A DNA stretch of 64,000 nt. Source: Pseudo-nitzschia pungens. Taxonomy: Eukaryota > Bacillariophyta > Bacillariophyceae > Bacillariales > Bacillariaceae. A model generated the notes under the pieces. The model did not search any database, was not told where the DNA came from, and was given only the letters and a program-made list of their open reading frames with translations. The stretch spans positions 7,351,001 through 7,415,000 of the forward strand of contig CM074758.1 in the NCBI GenBank assembly GCA_037355855.1. Direction: 5' to 3'. The position numbers and the translations under genes are program-made. Of the stretch, positions 55,760 to 64,000 are shown piece by piece; positions within the stretch are counted from its first letter, which is position 1; every line of letters starts with the position of its first letter.

Positions 55760-58700
55760 TCAACCCTGAGGTCCAGTAAGCCAGGCTCTGAGAAGAGCAG
55801 CCTCTTGTTGGTATGGCTGCACTGGTGGGACAGGCGCTGCATATTGCTTCCTTGCAAGGTGGATGGTTGCAAGCCACTGCCGCTTGGCAGTCAGGGTGTA
55901 ACCTTGTAGGACGTGGAAAGGGGTTTGTAACAGGGAGTGTGACTGGGGAAGTGCACCAGCTGCACCAATTGCCAATTCAGAGGTGATGGAAGCATCAAGA
56001 GATTGGTGTTGTTCAGCATCAAGGGTACCCCCAGGACCATGGAGTCGTTCATTCCTATAAGTCCAAAGATCCCAGGAGGTAAGAAAGAACTGATGGATGA
56101 TAGCTGTAGCCCAACGTTTGGGAGAGCGCTTGCGTCCAATGTGGGAGTAGTAGTCAGCCTGAATTTGGTACCAGCGAGGAGACCACCTACCAAGAAGCCA
56201 GTTGTGCCAGCCAATAGTCCTCTGTGCCCTGACAGCAGACGCAATTGCAAGTGAGTAGGATGATGGATAAATGTTCTGGCCCTTCCGAACTCTGGTGAGA
56301 AGATCCACAATGGCAACAACCAATGATGGATCAGTTTGTTCAACTTCAAGCCTCTTCTGCAGTGGTCCCTTGAAAGCTGACACACTATGCGTGACAGCCC
56401 CAGTATCCTTGCAGGAGAGCACATGAGAAACCTTCTCGTTGTCTGCATCACACAAGGGACACCTGGAGTGATCCTGATACTGGTAGTGAAGTAGTTGGTT
56501 GCCAACACCAATGCATCCAGAAGCAAACTTGACAAACCACCTTTGCATGCCAGGAGGTAGACGCTTGAAGGCAGACAGATGGGCACACCAATGGATGGAA
56601 CTCAGAACAGGGTGTGGAATGGGGATGTCATGGTGGGTCTGCCAATATTTAAGAAGAGGAGGACCAGAAATGGCAACATGCAGAGCATTCTGATCAAACC
56701 TTGAACACTTGCATCCATTGAGAGAAAATGCCCAGGGCTCAAACACAAGTCTGGGATAGTGATGGGCAGAAGCTCTATGGACAGAGAGAAAGGCCTTGGC
56801 CATGCCATCAACCTGATGATTGCGAAGGGCCCACCAATCAAGAAAAATTCCAGATTGATGGCCCTGAACCCATTGAAAGTTCACAGAAATTGGCAGGGCA
56901 GAAATCATGTTGCGGATGACATAAACATAATCAAAAGACTTTTGGGAAATAACCAATGGCCAAGATCCCTGAGCCTGTTTGAGAGCTGTGTCACCATCCA
57001 GAGCAATGTTGATAGAGCCAGAAGCAATATCAAAAAGATTCACCAGAGCAGTGCAACAGGTGAGAACTCCAATGATACCCGCCAGTTCACTCCTGTAGGA
57101 TGACTGATCCTCAGGGGATCCACTGACAAAATTACAGCCAGTGAGGAACAAAGAAGCAGACTTGGTGGAGGTATTGGGTGACATAATGAAAGCAGAAGTT
57201 CCTCTGAGAAGGTCCGGATCAAATGAACCATCACATACAGCACTGGCAGTACCACTCGCAATAGCATCAACAAGGTGCTGACAGCCAGTCTGTGGCAGGG
57301 AATATTGGTGGAGAAGTACCCTTGGAGACGCACAGAGTGCATCAAAGGCATCTACTGGGGAGTCTGGAAGAGAATCAAATGGATTGTACTCCAGAGGATC
57401 CATGTCAGGAGGTTCAGAAACAAAAGCAGAGGACCCAACAACGCGTACAACTTGTCCACAAATAACAGGGCAGACAAGCTCAATAGCACATGCTGGTTTG
57501 TCAGAAATGAGTTCAGAAGTGACCCTGTATCTACCCCTGCCCTGGGAGGTGCTCACAATCCAGCCAGTAGAAGTTTTGAAGAATATTCTGTCGGTGGAAG
57601 GAGACAAAAACCAAGGCCAGAGAGAAGCTGTCTGGGCAGAGAGCCAATGCCCAAGATGGAAAGAAGGAGCCAGTGCCCTGGCTGCAGGGGGTGGACAGGG
57701 GGGAAGAAAACATGTCTGAAGAGCCTTAGTCCATAAGCGCTTTGCTGCTGGAGGCCAAGATGGAGGACATCTCGGCCAGTCAAGATGATCCCTCAAGTGA
57801 TTGGAGGATGTCAGCTGGAAGGCCATGGGAGAGAGTCTTTTTCCATCTGGAGTACAAATGTCAGCAAGGGAAATAGCCTTGAGGGACATGCGCATGTGAT
57901 TCAAGAGGGACAAGTCAGCACCTCGGAAGCCAGAGTTGACAAAGGCTTGCATGAGATAACAGTCATTGGAACGTAACAGAGGAAGATCTGGGAAGTCTTC
58001 AAACAAGCTCACAGGGTGAACAGAGAAAAACTTCCACACATGTTTGTACCAGCAAGGAGTGACGTAGGAAGCAAAAGGATGATATGGGGTGACACCAAGA
58101 TGGAGAGGAATGCCAAGTTCGAGCCGTAGAGACTCAGCAGTTAGCCTGAGAATCCTACCAGTTTGTGAGGACCTGACAGATTCCTGAAAGAGGGTGGCAA
58201 TATGACTGAACTCTTGGAGGAGGTATGGATGGATGAATCCAAAGCCTTGATAGAGGGAAGGACCATAGAACACATGTCTAGGAAATGTCCGTGACATCCC
58301 TGCTTTATTCAGCACTGGAACAAGAGCGGGGTGAATTATCTTGGTCCAAGTGGCCTCATCAAGTTGCGTGACAGGCATGGGGTATTCAACAGACTTCATG
58401 AAAGAATACTTGAAGGTGTAGAGGGATGCGCGCTTTTCACACTTGGAAGCCTTGAGCTGAGAGCCAAAAGACTGAGACTGTGACTTCAAGTGAGCAATCT
58501 GTGCTTCCTCATTGCCATCCATGGAGATAAAAACCCCAAGAGTCTTGTCAGCATGGTCAACTTCAAAACGATCCAGGGTAGCGCGATTGCCATTCTTGTC
58601 AGCAACTGAGAAGTCACCAGGCATGTCAGCAATGGAGCGATAATCCCAACCGGATCCATTCCATTTGAAATCAATCAAATAACAGAAGGATTTGGCAGGT

Positions 58701-61672
58701 TCAATAGCACCACCAGTGGCAATAATCCCACCAGCCCACCGGTCAAGAGCTGCCTGAAAGTCAACAGCTAATTCCTCACCAGATGTGGAGGAATCAGAGC
58801 CAGCACAAAACAAATCTGTGTCATCCACAAAGGCAAAACCCACAAGAGAAACAAGTTGCAGTGACAATGAAGTGATAAGATGGACACCATGCCCAGCCTG
58901 TTGCATCATTCGGAAGACAATTGTTGACACCAAAGCCCAAAGAGTTGGACCAATACCATTGCCTTGGCCACAACCACTGAGAGGAACAGGTTCATCACCA
59001 TACACAGGACCTGACCGACCAAAACCAGTTTTGATGTGGTGCTTGGCAAGTTGCAAAGTAGACAAAAGAACCTCACACACATGTGCAGGAACACCAAAGC
59101 TTTGGAGAGTGAGACCTGCAATGGGATGAGAGATCCTATCATAGCAGCCCTTAGCATCATTCATAGCAACAGCACCAGATCTGCGCTTCTGCCTCAACAC
59201 ATCACAGATGAGCTTCTTGTTCAGGCAGGTGTTGATGGCCTTGTGGTGTTTCCTGCTTCCATGTTGATCAACAGCCACGGCATTGGCACGTTCAGCATGG
59301 GCAAGAATGCGTCTGCCAATCATCTTGTTGTTGATTTGGAACTCAGGAGACATTAGCTGGATGAGTCGCATCTTATCCACTCTATATTCACCAGGTTTCT
59401 TGAAGATCTCAACATCAGTGATGACCTGCCAAGCAGAAGGAGAGAAGCCAACAATCAATGGGACGGATCTCAGGAGAGTGTCAAACTTGTTCAACTGGGG
59501 ATCAAGGGCAAAAGCCTTGTGGTGGGCAAAACTCAAACAAGAAGGTTCACTGGCTGTGCGTTCCCTCTGACGTTTCCAGGCAGCAGCATTGTCAGCTGGA
59601 CACACTGAATAGTCAAAGGGGGGCAAACTCAGAATAGAGGCAGGGACTTTGAGACAGGAAAGAAATTCAGAAAGGTATTTGTCAGTGGCAGGAGGAGGGA
59701 TGTATGTGCCATCGAGAACTCGGGAAGCAGCATGTGCTGTGCCTAGGTAGCCAAAGTCTTGAATGAAGGAGGGAGTCATGGAAGGAGTGCCAAGACACTG
59801 CTGTTGACGCCGGACATTGGATTCAGCCATAGCTGGAACCATAGTAGACTGGGACTCCAAGACCTGTTCAACACCATCCTGGCCAACTGCAATAGCTCGC
59901 AAGACTGCTGACTTGTTGACACGTCCCCGAATAGACCGAGCAGCGAGACCAAGCTCTCTTTGAAGACGTTCCCTACGCATCCTGGCACGAATCTGAGAAG
60001 CATCCTGGTTGTGAGGTTTGCCTTCAGCAAGAAGTGCATCCACCAGGCCTTGATTGAAGGAGTCTCTCCATGAGGGGGCCAATTTCTTCACTGCCCGGTA
60101 TTGCTTGTAAGCTTGTTTCAGATGGAGGAGAGCACTGGAAAGGTCACTGTGTTCGCCTTTGTAGAGAGAAAGCTTGCATGCCAACCTTTTCAAAACAGTA
60201 TGACTGGTGGACACACCCTGTCTCAACTTAACAACACGCCGCCAAAAGTCAATGGTATCACGATAGACTTGCAGCTTAGGTGACCATGGAACCAAACCAG
60301 CTCTAGTGTGGCAGAGGGTTTGTTCAACAGAGAGCCTGAGAGAGGTAGAGGTTTCATGGAGTACTTCATATGTGGTGATGAGATCAGTTCGCACAGAAAT
60401 ATCCCCAGACTGAAACTGAGCCAGGAGGTGCTCCAGCTTAGCCTGGAGAGAAAACACACCAGCCTTAAGAAAGCTGTGCCTCACTCGCTTGAAATACCGT
60501 TGGCGCAAATGAGGGTGGGAGGACTGGAGTTTGGAATGAGAGAATCTCACAGTAGGTGGAAGATGTTTGCCCATAAGGCTGCAATTACAAACCTCAATCC
60601 AAAGCAGTCTATGGTCAGATTCCATACCATGGGCACCACCAAAGGGACAATACCCAGCCCTGAGAACATCAACATTCTCAGAGACCCAAATGGCATCAAT
60701 TGGTGTTCTGGTAGTGTTTCGGTTGTGAGTGGCAGGAGGAGAAGACGTACTATGAAGGGTAAGAATGGCATCTCTGAAACCAAGAGCCTTGAGCTCAAAA
60801 GACAAGCCATCAGTCCTAACATCAGCATTCTGGTCAATCCCAACAATGACTTGATCACCTGCACCCAGGCAGACCTGAAGGGCAGCAGTCAAATCCCTGT
60901 GAAAGAGAATGCATGGATTGGGACTGAAAAGATTTTCAGCGGCCTGAAAGTATCGGTACTGTTGATTCCAGACTGAGCCAAGATCCCTATCATTTTCAAC
61001 TGGGCAGTAGGCAGAAAACATGGTGACATTGTAGCCATCCCTGCCCTGAAACTTGACAAAGGACCATCTACCAAGACCAGATGGATCAGCTCCATGTGCA
61101 ACCTTGTGTGAGCTGAACAGCTGGTCAATGGAAAAACCTGTACCGCCAGGCTGAAGCCAAGAGCAGGCAGAAGCTTCATGCTTGTTGTTAGCAAGATAAG
61201 AAAAACTTGAGGGACTGACATGCTTCATGCGCCGATTGAAAAGGTCACAGGGCAGGAGTTTGGATTCATTCAAACAATGTTCAGCAAAAAGAGCCACACT
61301 GGCATTGCTCTTGACAAATTGACGGGCGTTGTGCTTGGACATGGACATAAAGGCAGCTCTGCGCTGTGGTCCAATGTTTTGGAATGTGATGATGGTGGAG
61401 TTAGAGGATGGAGCTTGAGGAAAGGAATGACCAAAAGTGTCAGAATCCTTAGCAGCAAGAGATTCTCCATGAAGAGTTAATTGGACAAAATGAGGGACAG
61501 GGGAAGAGTCGGAGGGGGAAAAAGGAGAAACAGGAGAAGCATTGATGGGATTTGGATTGAAAGGCATCCCATCACACCTCATATCAGAAGAGCTAACCAT
61601 GATCAGAAGGAAACCGAGTCTGTCGCACGGAAGAAAGAGTTGCCGGAGCTGATTTGGTGGAGACATTGGCAT
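55760..61672 (-). CDS. LINE ORF2, intact: APE endonuclease-RT-RNase H
   Basis: 1,970 aa, ATG at 61672 right after an in-frame TGA and one codon. APE endonuclease at about 94-363 (N99, E131, GIDQNAD 278-284, SDH 352-354) would nick the target. Reverse transcriptase at about 740-1010: motif A D839 in NDAKGCYDR, motif B Q903-G904, motif C FVDD 948-951. A 450-residue connection follows, then RNase H at about 1470-1630 (D1481, E1529, D1559, D1622, with H1605). Finger C1738-x2-C1741-x8-H1750-x3-C1754, of the kind seen near the C-terminus of I/R1-like LINEs, then a 216-residue tail of unknown role. Every catalytic residue I looked for is present and there is no internal stop. EN plus RNase H with an ATT tail points to the I/R1/Tad side of LINEs; I cannot name the clade. 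Confidence 0.93.
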   Translation of the reverse strand: MPMSPPNQLRQLFLPCDRLGFLLIMVSSSDMRCDGMPFNPNPINASPVSPFSPSDSSPVPHFVQLTLHGESLAAKDSDTFGHSFPQAPSSNSTIITFQNIGPQRRAAFMSMSKHNARQFVKSNASVALFAEHCLNESKLLPCDLFNRRMKHVSPSSFSYLANNKHEASACSWLQPGGTGFSIDQLFSSHKVAHGADPSGLGRWSFVKFQGRDGYNVTMFSAYCPVENDRDLGSVWNQQYRYFQAAENLFSPNPCILFHRDLTAALQVCLGAGDQVIVGIDQNADVRTDGLSFELKALGFRDAILTLHSTSSPPATHNRNTTRTPIDAIWVSENVDVLRAGYCPFGGAHGMESDHRLLWIEVCNCSLMGKHLPPTVRFSHSKLQSSHPHLRQRYFKRVRHSFLKAGVFSLQAKLEHLLAQFQSGDISVRTDLITTYEVLHETSTSLRLSVEQTLCHTRAGLVPWSPKLQVYRDTIDFWRRVVKLRQGVSTSHTVLKRLACKLSLYKGEHSDLSSALLHLKQAYKQYRAVKKLAPSWRDSFNQGLVDALLAEGKPHNQDASQIRARMRRERLQRELGLAARSIRGRVNKSAVLRAIAVGQDGVEQVLESQSTMVPAMAESNVRRQQQCLGTPSMTPSFIQDFGYLGTAHAASRVLDGTYIPPPATDKYLSEFLSCLKVPASILSLPPFDYSVCPADNAAAWKRQRERTASEPSCLSFAHHKAFALDPQLNKFDTLLRSVPLIVGFSPSAWQVITDVEIFKKPGEYRVDKMRLIQLMSPEFQINNKMIGRRILAHAERANAVAVDQHGSRKHHKAINTCLNKKLICDVLRQKRRSGAVAMNDAKGCYDRISHPIAGLTLQSFGVPAHVCEVLLSTLQLAKHHIKTGFGRSGPVYGDEPVPLSGCGQGNGIGPTLWALVSTIVFRMMQQAGHGVHLITSLSLQLVSLVGFAFVDDTDLFCAGSDSSTSGEELAVDFQAALDRWAGGIIATGGAIEPAKSFCYLIDFKWNGSGWDYRSIADMPGDFSVADKNGNRATLDRFEVDHADKTLGVFISMDGNEEAQIAHLKSQSQSFGSQLKASKCEKRASLYTFKYSFMKSVEYPMPVTQLDEATWTKIIHPALVPVLNKAGMSRTFPRHVFYGPSLYQGFGFIHPYLLQEFSHIATLFQESVRSSQTGRILRLTAESLRLELGIPLHLGVTPYHPFASYVTPCWYKHVWKFFSVHPVSLFEDFPDLPLLRSNDCYLMQAFVNSGFRGADLSLLNHMRMSLKAISLADICTPDGKRLSPMAFQLTSSNHLRDHLDWPRCPPSWPPAAKRLWTKALQTCFLPPCPPPAARALAPSFHLGHWLSAQTASLWPWFLSPSTDRIFFKTSTGWIVSTSQGRGRYRVTSELISDKPACAIELVCPVICGQVVRVVGSSAFVSEPPDMDPLEYNPFDSLPDSPVDAFDALCASPRVLLHQYSLPQTGCQHLVDAIASGTASAVCDGSFDPDLLRGTSAFIMSPNTSTKSASLFLTGCNFVSGSPEDQSSYRSELAGIIGVLTCCTALVNLFDIASGSINIALDGDTALKQAQGSWPLVISQKSFDYVYVIRNMISALPISVNFQWVQGHQSGIFLDWWALRNHQVDGMAKAFLSVHRASAHHYPRLVFEPWAFSLNGCKCSRFDQNALHVAISGPPLLKYWQTHHDIPIPHPVLSSIHWCAHLSAFKRLPPGMQRWFVKFASGCIGVGNQLLHYQYQDHSRCPLCDADNEKVSHVLSCKDTGAVTHSVSAFKGPLQKRLEVEQTDPSLVVAIVDLLTRVRKGQNIYPSSYSLAIASAVRAQRTIGWHNWLLGRWSPRWYQIQADYYSHIGRKRSPKRWATAIIHQFFLTSWDLWTYRNERLHGPGGTLDAEQHQSLDASITSELAIGAAGALPQSHSLLQTPFHVLQGYTLTAKRQWLATIHLARKQYAAPVPPVQPYQQEAALLRAWLTGPQG

Positions 61673-64000
61673 GGCTCAAATCACTGATACTAGCATCATG
61701 ACCGGAAGAGAATGCAATTGCAGCAACTCCAAGCCTCAATGCAGAGGCTGCATCTTCCCCACCACCGGCAGCAGGAACTGCAGTTGAGGACTCAGGAGAG
61801 GCCACAGGGAGGTCACCTGCCATGGCATCATGGGGAGGTTCAGGAACTTCAGGGGAAACAACAGGAGGAATACCAGGGGAGGCATCAGCCTTGGCAACAT
61901 TGGAAGGATCACCTCCAGTAGGAACACCACCTGCAGGCGCTGAAGCCTGGACATCAGTGAGATTGGAAGTACCGGTTGCTAAAGTATCCATGGATTGAGA
62001 ATCATCAAATCCGCCACCACCACTGTCAGCACGGGCTTGGAGGTTAAAGTGCAGATCCAGATCAAAGGTGAGGTCTGGGGCAAGGTCAACTGACAAGTCA
62101 TCATCAACAAGTTCCCAATCTCGTGCATCCCCATCACCAAAAAAGGGAAGAGAGTCATCCTGTATTGGATCTGCAGCAGGTTCAGTTTCCACAACACAAT
62201 TGGCAGCAGCATCCCAATGGTAGGCTTCCATTTCAGTCAAGCACTCAGAAGAGAACCATTGTCGAACACAAGAACCATAATGAGCTTCCAGTATAATAGG
62301 CAGGAAAGACAACATGGCCATTGCTTCAGCCTTGGTAGTGATATTGTACAAAGCAAGGATCTCGCCTCGGTATGAACTGGTATCGACAGAAAGAAAAAGA
62401 GGCCATGACCAATTGTCACGGGTTCTGATACCCAGAAGCACACTGCGCAGTGTCTTCAAACCCAGCCCTTGGCCCAGGTCAACTGGAAGATCAAGATCAA
62501 CTACCCCCAGAACAGGAGCAGTTTCATGGCTCTCAATAAATTTAGCTTGGCGGTGCTTAGCTTGGCGAACAGTCTTGAGCTTGGAAGGGGGAAGGGGTCT
62601 GTCAGAAGGATTGGTAGCTGTCTCAATGAACTTGTAGAATTTACCATCAGGGAGAGAGGCAATGTCTGAAGGTTTGCAACGGTTGAACTGGGCTTTGAGG
62701 AGCTTAACAGTTTGGGCGCGCTTTGTAGCATCACATAAAACATGAGCAGCCAGAACCGGATTGGGATCAGGAGTTCTGGAGTTGTCAAGGCTGATATTCT
62801 TCCGGATAACAGCAATAGGACACGCCTGAAACCTGGGATGAGTTTGAAGCAATTCGTTGTAGTGGTCAAGATCAAAACTCTGCATGTAAGATCCAAGGAG
62901 AAAGCCACATGTGACAATAACTGGGGCCTGTATGTGGTCATATTTCAGGTCCATATCACGGTCTCTGAGCCTCTGGAGCAATTGTGCTGAAAAGAGTTTC
63001 TCCAGGGAAGCACTGTGGCCCACAAAGAAGCGTAGATGAGGAGCAGTTCTACTGCGAAGCCAGAGCTGAGCAACATACAATTCCAAGGTCTTCCTGTCAG
63101 GAAGTGTCGTCCAAAACTTGGTAACAGGCTTGGCCTTGGGGTTGAGCCTGGCTCTGGAGGGAAAAACATACAACACCAGGCGCTTGTCAACAGTCCATAG
63201 AAGATCCAAAGCTTCCTTGAGAGACTTGAGCAGCTCATCATATAGTTCCCCAGGGCGTTGTGACATCAACCTTGGAAGGGACAGAGTGACATAAGAACTA
63301 TGAGAACACTTGGTGCCAGCAGTGACATCCACTGGAGCTCTAGAATCACTGGAGCAAACCCCTCGGCGTTGGAGGAAATGCCCAGCAGAGGAGGACAAGA
63401 CAGTAGCATCACCACCACCAGGAAGAAAGGACACTGATTTGGAGGTGGAAGCATCATCAACTGCAGCTGGCGCAGGTGTAGGAGGTCGCTTCTTGAAATG
63501 CCAGTGGGAGCCAAGCACCTGATTGGCTGCCAACCAAACTCTTCCTTCAGTGCTGGGCAAAAGGTTACCTTCACAATACAGGTCATCAAAACACTCAGGA
63601 GACATCTTGGCCAAACCAATAAGACATCTCTTCAGAGCATGGCCTGAAGGTTGCTTGGTCCAGTCTGCAGAGGCTTGAAAGCAGAGAGAAGCAAGGGAAA
63701 CCAGGGACTCCACAGAAGCAGTTCTCCACTCAGGGTTGTCAGGAAAAGCTTGAGCATATGCTGGAGGGATGGCAGACTGACAGACATCATGGATGGATTT
63801 CTTGTCATTCCCATCTTTCTTGCTGAAGAAGTGAGTGGGACTAGGACACCCAGTCCATAGCCGGAATCCTGCTGGAGTTTTACGAAGAGTGTGGATAGGG
63901 GTGGGAATGGAAGCACGACCAGTAAAAGGCCCCTTACCGTAGAAGCACCAGAGGAAGGAATCTGAGTGAGCTTTGTTGGCAGCAGCCAGGGCTTTCTTGC
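61593..64000 (-). CDS. LINE ORF1 (copy I), partial, mosaic
   Basis: Open from the window edge (first full codon at 63998) to the stop at 61593, about 802 codons, matching residues about 282-1088 of copy C's ORF1. The part left of about 63440 is close to copies B, C and H. To the right it is much more divergent: for example FTGRASIPTPIHTLRK replaces CSGKSPIPSAIHAFRK, SADWTKQPSGHALKRC replaces APAWTKQPPGQALKQC, and a SKSST repeat is missing. Cys positions are partly lost (CFYGKGPF for CFYGKGPC). Function unrecognised, as for the family. Confidence 0.85.
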   Translation of the reverse strand, partial: KKALAAANKAHSDSFLWCFYGKGPFTGRASIPTPIHTLRKTPAGFRLWTGCPSPTHFFSKKDGNDKKSIHDVCQSAIPPAYAQAFPDNPEWRTASVESLVSLASLCFQASADWTKQPSGHALKRCLIGLAKMSPECFDDLYCEGNLLPSTEGRVWLAANQVLGSHWHFKKRPPTPAPAAVDDASTSKSVSFLPGGGDATVLSSSAGHFLQRRGVCSSDSRAPVDVTAGTKCSHSSYVTLSLPRLMSQRPGELYDELLKSLKEALDLLWTVDKRLVLYVFPSRARLNPKAKPVTKFWTTLPDRKTLELYVAQLWLRSRTAPHLRFFVGHSASLEKLFSAQLLQRLRDRDMDLKYDHIQAPVIVTCGFLLGSYMQSFDLDHYNELLQTHPRFQACPIAVIRKNISLDNSRTPDPNPVLAAHVLCDATKRAQTVKLLKAQFNRCKPSDIASLPDGKFYKFIETATNPSDRPLPPSKLKTVRQAKHRQAKFIESHETAPVLGVVDLDLPVDLGQGLGLKTLRSVLLGIRTRDNWSWPLFLSVDTSSYRGEILALYNITTKAEAMAMLSFLPIILEAHYGSCVRQWFSSECLTEMEAYHWDAAANCVVETEPAADPIQDDSLPFFGDGDARDWELVDDDLSVDLAPDLTFDLDLHFNLQARADSGGGGFDDSQSMDTLATGTSNLTDVQASAPAGGVPTGGDPSNVAKADASPGIPPVVSPEVPEPPHDAMAGDLPVASPESSTAVPAAGGGEDAASALRLGVAAIAFSSGHDASISDLSHANVSTKSAPATLSSVRQTRFPSDHG

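Larger units (their letters stand above)
55459..64000 (-). mobile_element. LINE copy I, 5' part beyond window
   Basis: Minus-strand LINE: tail at 55459-55472, 3'UTR to 55759, intact ORF2 (55760-61672) and ORF1 open to the window edge. Inserted into copy H's ORF1 after CTTTCTGTT. Its ORF1 beyond about 63450 belongs to a clearly diverged subfamily. The best candidate here for a coding-competent LINE. Confidence 0.88.

Noticed and set aside
55760..61672. Domesticated or diversity-generating reverse transcriptase
   Set aside because: It has the full LINE set (endonuclease, RT, RNase H, finger, 3' tail) in several copies with target duplications; no template/variable repeat pair.

Overview
The window is eukaryotic and I see no host gene in it: essentially every base belongs to retrotransposons or their debris. 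There are no bacterial-type operons, ribosome-binding sites, RNA genes or CRISPR arrays. The flavour of the proteins (the NDAKGCYDR-type reverse transcriptase and the Ty3-type polyprotein) resembles retroelements I associate with diatoms, so a diatom or related stramenopile is my best guess. That is recall and inference, not something the DNA proves.

The dominant resident is one family of very long non-LTR retrotransposon (LINE) of about 12.3 kb. Its order is: a 5'-terminal hairpin; a leader with an array of short CTTA/TAAG hairpins; a leader minisatellite of mixed units including a 34-bp one; ORF1 (about 1,088 aa, unrecognised); ORF2 (1,970 aa: APE-type endonuclease, reverse transcriptase, RNase H, C-x2-C-x8-H-x3-C finger); and a 300-bp 3'UTR ending in two small hairpins and an (ATT)n tail. 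I label the copies A to I. A (1-837, +, cut by the window edge) sits in the 3' end of B. B (838-13533 plus 31744-31973, -) is split by C. C (13534-31743, -) is full length and is itself split by a Ty3/gypsy LTR element (18299-24149, +). D (31974-32357) is duplicated 3'UTR debris. E (32358-35144), F (35145-37425) and G (37426-47870) are head-to-tail 5'-truncated minus-strand copies. H (47874-55458, +) is head-to-head with G. I (55459-64000, -) has an intact ORF2 and runs off the window.

A second family of about 1.9-2.1 kb, N1 (38065-40182, +), N2 (43077-45110, -) and N3 (51289-53160, +), has no reverse transcriptase. It shares its 5' end and its 3' terminal hairpin/tail with the LINE, and each copy is flanked by target-site duplications of about 14-20 bp. 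It looks like a non-autonomous family mobilised by the LINE machinery. Its leader is a 150-bp tandem array, each unit with a strong hairpin; one stem shows paired changes on both arms.

The Ty3 element has 189-bp LTRs that look identical, a 5-bp target duplication (CACCC), an intact gag, and an intact pol in the same frame separated by one TGA followed directly by ATG. It is the youngest-looking insertion. The inferred order of events: older LINE debris, then B, then C into B, then Ty3 into C; N1 and N2 into G, N3 into H, I into H, and A into B. Working together, the LINE ORF2 would supply endonuclease and reverse transcriptase for itself and probably for N elements, which carry the same 3' end; the Ty3 element is self-sufficient.
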